A DNA stretch of 14,121 bases from CAIUVD01 sp044338255. GTDB lineage: Bacteria > Planctomycetota > UBA11346. The DNA is taken from positions 1 to 14,121 of the forward strand of contig JBIILZ010000103.1 in NCBI GenBank assembly GCA_044338255.1, written 5' to 3'. Position 1 is the first letter of the stretch; every line of letters starts with the position of its first letter. The notes below the pieces were generated by a model. It saw only the letters and a program-made list of their open reading frames with translations. It had not been told where the DNA came from and searched no databases. A program made the position numbers and the translations under genes. Below, one piece after another: positions 8,701 to 14,121 of this stretch.

Positions 8701-9421
8701 CATAACTCAGGTTCGAGGCCACAGCGCCTGGCTTGGACACGCGGAAGACGAATCCCGCTCCGGCTTTGTCGCCTCGATGTTCGATGCGCGGGCCACCAAG
8801 GGACTGGGGTGAGATCCGATAGTGGCTCTGTCCGGAGTTTACCACGGCGAGGATATCGGTCAGTGATGATCCGGCGGAAAACGTATGGACGAAGCCGTTG
8901 ACGGTCGCCGTGAGCACGGTTCCCTCGGCCAGACGATTGGCCCCACTGCGGAAAAAGTCGAGCCAGAAATTCCTCGGCGGCTCGCCTTGATTGTTGCCGG
9001 CATCATCCACCACCCTGATCCCATCCCCATGCTCGACCTTGCCGACCGAAAGGGTCTGGTAGCCATGCTGGCGGAACAACCGCCCCACCGTCATGGTGCT
9101 CCGGACATTGTTGAAGTGATTGCTGCCACCATCCGCCTTGACCGTCTTGGTGCTCAGGCCCGACGTGAAGGAATTGCGACTTGGGGTGCAGACCCCGCCC
9201 TGGCCAATTGCGTTGGTGAAGCGCACGCCCTCGGCCGCCAGTTGATTCAGGCGTGGGGTACTGACCACGGGGTCGCCATAACAGGCAAGACGCGCCGCCA
9301 AGTCGTCAGCGATGATGAAGACCACGTTGGGCTGAGTGTCCGCTGCGCTTGCTGCAAGCGGTAACAGGACCCCGGCGGCGAGTGCCGCCAAATGGCGTGA
9401 GACGGAATGACGAAGAGACAT
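5747..9421 (-). CDS. Secreted multidomain S1 sulfatase (iduronate-2-sulfatase-like)
   Basis: A 1224-aa exported type I sulfatase. The start at 9421 is chosen because AAGGTG lies just upstream on the minus strand and a signal peptide ending ASA-ADTQ follows; the frame extends to 9511. The catalytic domain is residues 30-600: metal ligands Asp39-Asp40, formylglycine Cys78 in CTPSR followed by TSG, Lys128/His131, HNTHGP (322-327), Asp414-Gln415 in TSDQG, and Lys427-His428 in QWNKHTVYPETPRVPLI. The layout fits iduronate-2-sulfatase-type enzymes that remove sulfate esters from glycans; activity needs a formylglycine maturase not in this window. An unusual insert fills about 160-250. After 603 come two cadherin/Ig-like repeats (603-700 and 704-793), a beta domain (about 799-957), a He_PIG-like Ig domain (962-1045) and a second copy of the beta domain (about 1048-1211). 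The paired domains share YG-G---EG-Q-PWLVS, QGF-APY--VS-W-NGGA-GGQ and F--DDV-LL, and look like carbohydrate-binding jelly rolls. It lies downstream of the response regulator on the same strand. Confidence 0.9.
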   Translation of the reverse strand: MSLRHSVSRHLAALAAGVLLPLAASAADTQPNVVFIIADDLAARLACYGDPVVSTPRLNQLAAEGVRFTNAIGQGGVCTPSRNSFTSGLSTKTVKADGGSNHFNNVRSTMTVGRLFRQHGYQTLSVGKVEHGDGIRVVDDAGNNQGEPPRNFWLDFFRSGANRLAEGTVLTATVNGFVHTFSAGSSLTDILAVVNSGQSHYRISPQSLGGPRIEHRGDKAGAGFVFRVSKPGAVASNLSYVEGRDYQDRKAWEFHPMMPTGSGAKTLSVIKHPSRSDAAMYIYTYDNATGVLEDAQRAQQFTQFLATERVAGKPFFAAVGFHNTHGPIEARQQLHDKYYGMTLPFEVPSAGATPASQFAFTSFADWKLSQDQERRYMSAYYAALEELDNSVGQVIDGLKAQGIYDDTIIVFTSDQGYHLGYHGQWNKHTVYPETPRVPLIVRYPKKVAQGGVATGTVELLDIFPTLVELAQPKADDGSAVTVTDLISAPGRSNGGTDLVSKGVTTRLDGRSFARQLANPGVAPGKPAGFIEWQTAISGVWNRAAYTDRYCYIEHYGTKERELYDRATDPKGYVNLLAGSPSVSTQQEADRIQGLLHAYFPLPVNQAPTATAVSATTPAGVPVNLVLKGTDRDGAVKSFVPVSPALVMTGSITYTASTGIFSQPARYTPGPGVVGTVTSTYTTVDFLDKSSAAATVTITVSGQLPNAKPVANPQALAMTTDSALNLTLTGSDSDGAIARYDHGLPAHGTLSGTGATLVYTPVAGYVGPDAFTFTVTDDKGATSASATVSITVVAKAADHSLLIYGSGSAGEGAQAPWLVSSGGGATVDAASRDVVHSGSTAIKAILGANGELALPSSRITSQGFTVAPYTSVSFWLNGGALGGQTIALAVNRLAPAGLQARYTLPGTLQANVWKQFTIKLADLGAPITITDLRAIRFYDQSGVTPARAFYLDDVRLLSNSTPVAPTVADQTAMVGEDFTLTVPAGSDPDGDLLTYTAIGLPAGLVFDPVTRRISGRPLAAGAVVATVRATDGDQASAAITLSFTVLGGGVVVYGQGPMVEGIQVPWLVSTNIPAGSITAGVDKASREFAHIGLTSIRALLGPTDECGLPSSGVATQGFSTAPYAAVSLWINGGAIGGQKVAMAVNRLLPVGLQAKKVLAESLPANTWRRIVLHLSDLGADQVTDFRAFRFYNQTLGGTSQPFFIDDVMLLDAAQADYLLRMNGSG

Positions 9422-9470
9422 GTGGCACCTTGGTCGGGCTGTATGGTTCGTGCCCGAGGCATAACCACGA

Positions 9471-9491
9471 CCGGCCGTGTCGTCAGGCCGG
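9471..9491 (-). promoter_or_regulatory. Hairpin in sulfatase leader
   Basis: CCGGCC (9471-9476) and GGCCGG (9486-9491) pair around a nine-base loop in the 106-bp gap between the response regulator stop and the sulfatase start. There is no T-run on the minus strand, so it is not a clear terminator. It may affect expression of the sulfatase relative to the regulatory genes. Next to it, CAATTCCATTG (9492-9502) carries CAAT/ATTG half-sites like those at 1060 and 12049, but with a 3-bp spacer. Confidence 0.3.
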
Positions 9492-9527
9492 CAATTCCAT
9501 TGACGGTCCATACAAACCTAATTTCAC

Positions 9528-10175
9528 TCAGTCAGGCTCACCACGATACCGGGCCACGGCTTGGCCGCGCGACTGGACTTGAAGTTTTTTGTATATCTTG
9601 GCGGTATAATGATTCACTGTGGCCAACCCGATTCCAAGCTCGGCTGCAATCTCTTTGTACTGGAGACCCTTCGCCAGCAAACGAAGGGTCTCCAACTCAC
9701 GAGGAGCAAGAGTCGTCTCGATGTCCCGACGTGCCGTGCTGGCCGGACGCTGGAACGAACGGATGATCCGTCTCGCAATTCCGGCCGTCATGGGCGTGCC
9801 GCCTGAACGGGCCTCGTGAATCGCTGTAGTCAGAACCGCTGGAGAGACAGGCTTGCACAGGTAACCGATAGCACCGGCTTCTAGGGCGCGAAATACCACC
9901 TCGTCGCTGTCGTAGATGGTAAGCATCAGGATACTGCACTCCGGCAACTGCGGAGCGAGCCGACGGACGCATTCCACCCCACTGGCCCCGGGCAGGTTGA
10001 CATCCATCAGCACCACCTGCGGTTGCAACGGTGGCAGCACGGTCCACGCCTCCTCTGCCGTTGCGCAGGCCGCGACACAGCGCATCCCAGGACAGGCGGC
10101 CAGCACCTGGCTCAGGGTCTCGCGCAGGTCCGGGTCATCCTCCACCACGCCGACCCGCGTCACGTCATCGCTCAT
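9528..10175 (-). CDS. NarL/FixJ-family response regulator
   Basis: A 215-aa two-component response regulator. The receiver domain spans about 5-122: acidic pocket Glu12-Asp13-Asp14, phosphoacceptor Asp58 in VVLMDVNLPG, switch Thr86, and Lys108 in CKP. A LuxR-type helix-turn-helix follows at about 154-211 (LAPRELETLRLLAKGLQYKEIAAELGIGLATVNHYTAKIYKKL). The start at 10175 is fixed by MSDDVTRVGVVEDD; the frame extends upstream inside the kinase gene, but that part is a shadow. Its ATG overlaps the kinase TGA by 4 bp (ATGA), which points to translational coupling and a cognate pair. No strong ribosome-binding site precedes it, which fits coupling. The likely targets are the sulfatase downstream and possibly the divergent glycosidase; this is inferred from position only. 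Confidence 0.93.
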   Translation of the reverse strand: MSDDVTRVGVVEDDPDLRETLSQVLAACPGMRCVAACATAEEAWTVLPPLQPQVVLMDVNLPGASGVECVRRLAPQLPECSILMLTIYDSDEVVFRALEAGAIGYLCKPVSPAVLTTAIHEARSGGTPMTAGIARRIIRSFQRPASTARRDIETTLAPRELETLRLLAKGLQYKEIAAELGIGLATVNHYTAKIYKKLQVQSRGQAVARYRGEPD

Positions 10176-11881
10176 GCCACACCGTCCGACAACGGGATGC
10201 TGAACGTCATGGTCGTACCTCCGGATGAACTGGTCATGCCGCACCTCCCACCGATTCCTGTCATGCGCTGGTGCAGCCGGGCGATCCCCCGGCCGGCGGC
10301 GAGCGCCACCTGCGGGTCGCAACCACGACCATCATCGACCACCTCGACCAGCAGGATGCCTGGCTTGAGCGCCAGGCGCACGGTGATCGTGGTTGGATGC
10401 GCATGACGGACCGCATTATTGACAGCCTCGCGCACGGCCAGAACGAAGTGGTGTCTGATGGCAGCTGACAGATCCAGATCAGGCAGAGGCTCAGGGATCT
10501 CGGCCCGAAACACCAGGCCGGCAAGGCGCACGTGCTCCTCAGCGACGCTGGTCAGACGCACCGCCAGATGCTCGAGCGCATCATAGGCTGGATCGACAGC
10601 CCAGACGATTGCGCGTAGGCGTCGCACGCTCTCCTCGGCCCGGGCGACCATGTCGCCCACATGGTCGCGACCGCCGGTCGGCTTCCCCCGAGCGAGATTG
10701 CCGATCATGGCGATCTGCGCCAACGAACTGCCGAGGTCATCGTGGATATCCCGGGCGATACGCAGTCGTTCATGCTCGACCGCGACTTTACGTTCTGCCG
10801 CCGCCACCCGCTGGAGCGAACGATGGCGGAACAGCAGGGAAGTGATCAGGGCAATTGCCGCCACCAGGCCGGCCACCGTCGTGATCCAGGTCGTCGGTCG
10901 CCGCCACGGTGGGGGCAGGATGCGGATGGGCAGGAGCAGTTCACCAACGATCCGCTTCCCATCCAGACTGCGCTGACCCAGACGGAGTTGGTGCCAGCCA
11001 ACCTCCAATCCCGCATAGTTCACCTCACGGATTTCGCCAACCCCGAAGGAGTGACAGGCCTGCCACTCGACCCGCACCGTCTCGCCAGGGGCAACGGCGA
11101 AGCGTCCCTGGTCGTTGAGACGCCATGCCCCGTAGTCGTCCACACGCTCATCAACCAGGGCCAGGGTGGGTGACCCATCTCGGCGGGTGGTGAGCTGGGC
11201 CATCTGCTTGTTCGCCCGTCTCTGCCAGCATTGAGGCTCGTCCTTCCCCGTATGAAGACGCTGGGCCGAATCCCCCATTTCCGGACGTACGGATCTCTGG
11301 GTAGCGCTATTGGCGGAACGGATGTCGATGCGCATGTCCGTGATCGCTCCCATACCCAGGACTTTCGGTGGATTGGTCGTGAACCATAGGTCGCAGAAGA
11401 GCGCTCCAGCCGGAACGACCGCTTGGAAGCCATGGGACACCAATGGTGAGGAGCGCACATCCCCATCCCATCCCGGGGATTCTCCCTCCATGGTTTCTAC
11501 CGGCATGATCGGATTGGGTTTCTCCTTATCCCAGAACTCCAACCGCACGATCATCCCGCCAGCCTCTTCACGCCAATCTGCATCCACGCCATCCAAGCGA
11601 TGGCACAGGCGATAGGCCGACGCCTCGGAACTGGCCAACTGCCGAAAAAGGACGGTGATATGCTGGCAGATCGCGAGTTCCAAGGGCTGTTCCGGATGAT
11701 CGATGGCCTGCTGCCACTGATCCGGCGCCAGATCCCGGCCATCGACCACCAACCGGGCGATCTCCAAATTTGGCACTTCCGCCGCCACCGCCAATCGGCA
11801 GGCCAGAACAAGCAGGATCACCATCAAGGACATACCGTCCGGGCGCGTACGGATGACACTGCTCCCGCCATCACTCAGCAT
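10172..11881 (-). CDS. Membrane sensor histidine kinase (HisKA_3 type) with Y_Y_Y-like sensor
   Basis: A 569-aa sensor kinase paired with the overlapping response regulator. The start at 11881 is preceded by GGGGGAAG on the minus strand; Met17 (11833) is an alternative at the signal sequence (17-34, ending AVAA). The extracytoplasmic sensor spans about 35-325. It begins with YRLCHRLDGVDADW (90-103), a Y_Y_Y-like motif, and ends with a beta segment leading to LLPIRILPPPWRRPTTW (316-332), the usual junction between a Y_Y_Y domain and the membrane. The middle 110-260 is not recognised. One transmembrane helix covers 331-351. The dimerisation/phosphoacceptor helix has His380 in ARDIHDDLGSSLAQIAMIGN (HisKA_3). 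The ATPase domain has the N box REAVNNAVRHA (Asn489), DDGRG (516-520) and GRGIARLHQRM (530-540). Y_Y_Y domains usually follow beta-propellers in polysaccharide-sensing systems; here there is no propeller. The signal is probably a glycan fragment, but this is inferred. Confidence 0.9.
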   Translation of the reverse strand: MLSDGGSSVIRTRPDGMSLMVILLVLACRLAVAAEVPNLEIARLVVDGRDLAPDQWQQAIDHPEQPLELAICQHITVLFRQLASSEASAYRLCHRLDGVDADWREEAGGMIVRLEFWDKEKPNPIMPVETMEGESPGWDGDVRSSPLVSHGFQAVVPAGALFCDLWFTTNPPKVLGMGAITDMRIDIRSANSATQRSVRPEMGDSAQRLHTGKDEPQCWQRRANKQMAQLTTRRDGSPTLALVDERVDDYGAWRLNDQGRFAVAPGETVRVEWQACHSFGVGEIREVNYAGLEVGWHQLRLGQRSLDGKRIVGELLLPIRILPPPWRRPTTWITTVAGLVAAIALITSLLFRHRSLQRVAAAERKVAVEHERLRIARDIHDDLGSSLAQIAMIGNLARGKPTGGRDHVGDMVARAEESVRRLRAIVWAVDPAYDALEHLAVRLTSVAEEHVRLAGLVFRAEIPEPLPDLDLSAAIRHHFVLAVREAVNNAVRHAHPTTITVRLALKPGILLVEVVDDGRGCDPQVALAAGRGIARLHQRMTGIGGRCGMTSSSGGTTMTFSIPLSDGVA

Positions 11882-12159
11882 AATGATCTTCCCCCGGTTT
11901 CACCGACCAGCGACTTAGAGAGCTGAACGGACCTTTGCATCGGGGATGGGCAAACCATCAGCTTTCCGATGTGACATCCGGCGATTATGGCTTCCATGTC
12001 CGCGATCCGGGCATGGTTGAAATCTCTCAGCGAGTTACACCTTTTCATGTCCCAATGATTGCGACTCCGCTCACTCTACTCCCCCGTAGGCTCGCAATAT
12101 CCTCGCCCGATCGAAAGGGCGCTCTTAAATTCGTCTGATCGTTTTCTGCAGGAAACTTC
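11882..12159. promoter_or_regulatory. Divergent promoter region between kinase and glycosidase
   Basis: This 278-bp gap must hold the promoters for the kinase operon (leftward) and the glycosidase (rightward). I see no convincing -35/-10 pair. It contains the candidate operator at 12049-12065, a small GATGT-g-ACATC palindrome (11968-11978), and AGGAAA (12150-12155) as the glycosidase ribosome-binding site. CGCCC/GGGCG arms lie around 12105-12121, but they are short. Confidence 0.5.
12049..12065. promoter_or_regulatory. Near-palindrome, second copy of candidate operator
   Basis: GTCCCAATGATTGCGAC differs from the perfect palindrome at 1060-1076 at only two of 17 positions, and these are symmetry-related positions 4 and 14. 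Including flanking bases, 18 of 21 positions agree (1057-1077 against 12046-12066). It lies 94 bp before the glycosidase start in the divergent region, a sensible place for an operator. The protein that binds it is unknown; it could be a regulator outside this window. Confidence 0.5.
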
Positions 12160-13530
12160 ATGTCCACAAGCTACCAATTTCCTCCGGGTTTCATCTGGGG
12201 AACCGCCACCGCAGCCCACCAGATCGAAGGCGCATTCGACACTGATGGCAGAGGCCCCTCGGTGTGGGATGCCTTCACTACCCGCACCGGTGATACTGCC
12301 GCTATCGCAAACGACCATTACCACCGATATGAGACCGATCTCGACCTTATGGCCTCCCTGGGGATTCGTCATTACCGCTTATCCATCGCCTGGTCCCGCA
12401 TTATTCCGAACGGTCGGGGACAAGTAAACGAAGCAGGCTTGGCCTTTTATGAGCGTCTGATCGATGCCGCTCTGGCCCGGGGTATTACTCCCTATGTGAC
12501 CCTCTACCATTGGGATCATCCTCAGGCCCTTGAGGTGCGCTATGGCGGCTTCCGTTCACGTGAGATGGCCGACGACCTGGCCGACTATGCTGCCGTGGTG
12601 GTTCGCCGTCTGGGAGATCGGGTGACCAATTGGTTCACCTTGAATGAAATTGGCTGCTGCACCTGGCTCAGCTATCCGCTGGGGGAACCCGGTTTTGACA
12701 ACCATGCACCCAGGGTGCGCCTGGCCAATGCCAAGGCGGTCAACCAGACCATCCATCATGCCACCTTGGCTCATGGTCGGGCGGTACAGGCGATTCGCGC
12801 CCATAGCCCCCGGCCGTGCAAGGTGGCCTTGGTGGACAATCCCATTGTATCCGTACCCCTCACGGAGTCCGACGCCGACATCGCCGCTGCGCGAATAGCC
12901 TTCCAGACCAATTGGATCAATGGCCAAGTGCTGTATCCGGTACTCACCGGCCGCTGGTCACCTCGCTGGGAAGCCCAGGCAGCAGCAGCTGGTGAACTGC
13001 CCGAGGTGATGGACGGGGACTTTGCCACGATATCCCAACCACTCGATGCCCTCGGACTCAACATCTATTCCGGCCTCTATCACCGTGCGTCCGGGAATGC
13101 CCCTGGAGCTGAACAGGTACCCTTCCCGCCCAATTATCCACGCCTAGCCATGCCCTGGCTCCACCTGATGCCCGAATCCCTGTACTGGTCTCAACGATTT
13201 GTCCGTGAATCCTGCGGATACCTTGGCGACATGTACATCACAGAAAACGGCTGTGCCGCGGATGATTGGCTGACGCCCCAAGGCGAGGTATTGGATGTTG
13301 ATCGCATCCACTACTTGCGGCAGTACTTGCGCCAGCTGCATCGCGGAATCGCTGAAGGATTCCCGATGAAAGGCTATTTCCTATGGTCCTTCATGGACAA
13401 CTTTGAATGGACATGGGGGTATTCCAAGCGCTTTGGAATCGTGTGGAACAGCTTCGATAGTCAGACCAGGATCCCCAAGGCTTCGGCACACTGGTATGCT
13501 GAAACCATCCGACAAAACCGGGTCGTCTAG
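12160..13530 (+). CDS. GH1 family beta-glucosidase / beta-glycosidase
   Basis: A 456-aa glycoside hydrolase family 1 enzyme of normal full length, which cleaves beta-linked glucose or related sugars from oligosaccharides by a retaining mechanism. The N-terminal signature FPPGFIWGTATAAHQIEG (7-24) includes Gln21; there is no signal peptide, so it is probably cytoplasmic. Other active-site residues are His117 (LYHWDHPQAL), the acid/base Glu163 with Asn162, Tyr303, the nucleophile Glu362 in ITENG, Trp409, and Glu416-Trp417 in NFEWTWGY. The acid/base motif reads TLNEI instead of the usual T-N-E-P, and HWDHP replaces the commoner HWDLP; both glutamates are intact, so activity is expected. The start has AGGAAA four bases upstream. 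It is transcribed divergently from the kinase operon and probably acts on sugars released outside the cell. The exact sugar cannot be told from sequence. Confidence 0.95.
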   Translation: MSTSYQFPPGFIWGTATAAHQIEGAFDTDGRGPSVWDAFTTRTGDTAAIANDHYHRYETDLDLMASLGIRHYRLSIAWSRIIPNGRGQVNEAGLAFYERLIDAALARGITPYVTLYHWDHPQALEVRYGGFRSREMADDLADYAAVVVRRLGDRVTNWFTLNEIGCCTWLSYPLGEPGFDNHAPRVRLANAKAVNQTIHHATLAHGRAVQAIRAHSPRPCKVALVDNPIVSVPLTESDADIAAARIAFQTNWINGQVLYPVLTGRWSPRWEAQAAAAGELPEVMDGDFATISQPLDALGLNIYSGLYHRASGNAPGAEQVPFPPNYPRLAMPWLHLMPESLYWSQRFVRESCGYLGDMYITENGCAADDWLTPQGEVLDVDRIHYLRQYLRQLHRGIAEGFPMKGYFLWSFMDNFEWTWGYSKRFGIVWNSFDSQTRIPKASAHWYAETIRQNRVV

Positions 13531-13574
13531 GAGCCTGTCGGAGATAGCCAACCAAGCCTATCTCCGACAGACTC
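13531..13574. terminator. Long stem-loop directly after glycosidase stop
   Basis: CTGTCGGAGATAG (13535-13547) and CTATCTCCGACAG (13558-13570) are perfect 13-bp arms around a 10-base loop. Beyond one C/A mismatch the stem continues with GAG/CTC (13531-13533 and 13572-13574). It starts on the base after the TAG stop. No T-run follows on either strand, so it may be a factor-assisted terminator, an mRNA-protecting stem, or a repeat element of REP or transposon-end type. Confidence 0.5.
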
Positions 13575-14072
13575 ACGGGAACGGGTTGGGATTTGGTTCA
13601 ATCAGCCCGATTCCGGATGGGGGTAGAGACAAATGTCGTTAACCTGGAAAAGCCACTGCTTTACAATAAGCAAGATACTACTTGAAAAACGTCTAAAAAA
13701 TTCGATCCCGATGAGCCCTTCCCAATTCCGCGCCGTGACGAAGGTCGTTAAGAGCATCCTCACCCACCTTCCCCTGAAGTATCAACATTCGCGATTGAAG
13801 GGTCCGCGACAGTCGCTGTTACTGATATTGACGATTATCTAATCGGACATGAAACGAGTTGAGGTTAGGCCGGTTAAGCTGGCGCTTATGCGGGATCTGA
13901 CGGGGTCGAATGGGTGGTCTATAGATGCAGCTTCAAGCGTTGGCGCGATGTGCAAGGCGGTCGGAAAGCTCACTCCGGAAATATTGAACTTAGTTAGTAA
14001 CTGCTCAGGCAGGTCAGTGGCCGAGTCGACTTTTTAGCTGGGTTCTGGCTCCCGAGTGGTTAGGATGCCGTC
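13571..14072. other. About 500 bp with no intact gene; mobile-element debris suspected
   Basis: Only a short transposase-like ORF (13633-13842) is recognisable here. A further open frame at 13849-14037 has no family features I can see. GGCGCTTATGCG at 13881-13892 is an exact copy of 1029-1040. The stretch is more AT-rich than the coding regions and lies just before a possible transposase-related gene. Confidence 0.4.
13633..13842 (+). pseudogene. Possible N-terminal fragment of an IS5/IS4-type transposase
   Basis: A 69-aa frame whose part from residue 27 (MSPSQFRAVTKVVKSIL then RLKGPRQSLLLILTII) follows the pattern of the helix-turn-helix domain that begins many IS4/IS5-family transposases: a 'LSPEQFEAL' opening, a basic stretch with GPR, and 'SLLLILTII' in place of the usual 'RLLLTLLYL'. 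The frame stops just there, and the catalytic DDE domain is missing. The start is uncertain (ATG 13633 or 13711) and has no good ribosome-binding site. The call rests on pattern memory alone, so it is weak. Confidence 0.3.
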
Positions 14073-14121
14073 ATGCCCGTGGTCACGGTTCAAGGTCGGC
14101 AGTTGGACGAGGTGGCCCTGG
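14073..14121 (+). CDS. Start of a gene cut by the window end; DUF4338/DruA-like N terminus suspected
   Basis: ATG at 14073 has AGGA seven bases upstream (14062-14065) and opens a frame running off the window: MPVVTVQGRQLDEVAL. The pattern 'VQGR-L-E--L' resembles the N terminus of DUF4338 proteins, which include transposase-associated proteins and the Druantia component DruA. With only 16 residues visible the identity is a guess; the good ribosome-binding site makes a real start fairly likely. Confidence 0.35.
   Translation, partial: MPVVTVQGRQLDEVAL

Noticed and set aside
9607..9613. Third copy of the AATGATT operator core
   Set aside because: Only the 7-bp core matches, the flanks are not symmetric, and it lies inside the response regulator coding region.
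13849..14037. 62-aa frame starting MKRVEVRPVKLAL
   Set aside because: It has no ribosome-binding site, no recognisable domain, and lies in a stretch of suspected mobile-element debris.

Overview
The window is GC-rich bacterial DNA, except for an AT-rich stretch of about 110 bp at its left end. The gene families suggest a member of the Planctomycetota-Verrucomicrobiota-Lentisphaerota (PVC) group. The evidence is a planctomycete-style ECF sigma factor with a long C-terminal extension, a secreted alpha/beta hydrolase with an Sm-like N-terminal module, a secreted protein ending in an H-X9-DG-like pseudopilin-type domain, and a very large multidomain secreted sulfatase. The phylum is an inference; no rRNA or ribosomal gene is present to settle it.

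Layout: 65-985 (+) is a 5'-truncated sigma factor whose conserved -10-binding half is missing and whose C terminus carries a membrane segment and an STN-like domain. 1243-3477 (+) is a secreted alpha/beta hydrolase (GHSQGG nucleophile elbow). 3608-5425 (+) is a secreted protein of unknown function with a pseudopilin-like tail. A 320-bp convergent gap follows, holding a roughly 202-bp element bounded by perfect 10-bp inverted repeats with three further hairpins inside, then a short tandem repeat. On the minus strand, running 11881 to 5747, are a membrane histidine kinase, a NarL/FixJ-type response regulator (4-bp ATGA overlap with the kinase) and a 1224-aa S1 sulfatase with Ig-like and duplicated jelly-roll-like domains. 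Across a 278-bp divergent gap lies a GH1 beta-glycosidase (12160-13530, +), followed directly by a near-perfect stem-loop. The right end (13571-14121) looks like mobile-element debris: a possible transposase N-terminal fragment and the first 16 codons of a gene that resembles DUF4338/DruA-type proteins.

The parts suggest a locus for extracytoplasmic polysaccharide handling: a two-component system encoded directly upstream of a secreted sulfatase, with a divergent glycosidase and a secreted esterase nearby. The kinase sensor has Y_Y_Y-like motifs, as in polysaccharide-sensing hybrid systems, but no beta-propeller. Two related 17-bp palindromes, GTCACAATGATTGTGAC upstream of the esterase and GTCCCAATGATTGCGAC upstream of the glycosidase, are the best candidates for a shared operator. 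The most unusual structure is the hairpin-rich element with terminal inverted repeats at 5453-5654.
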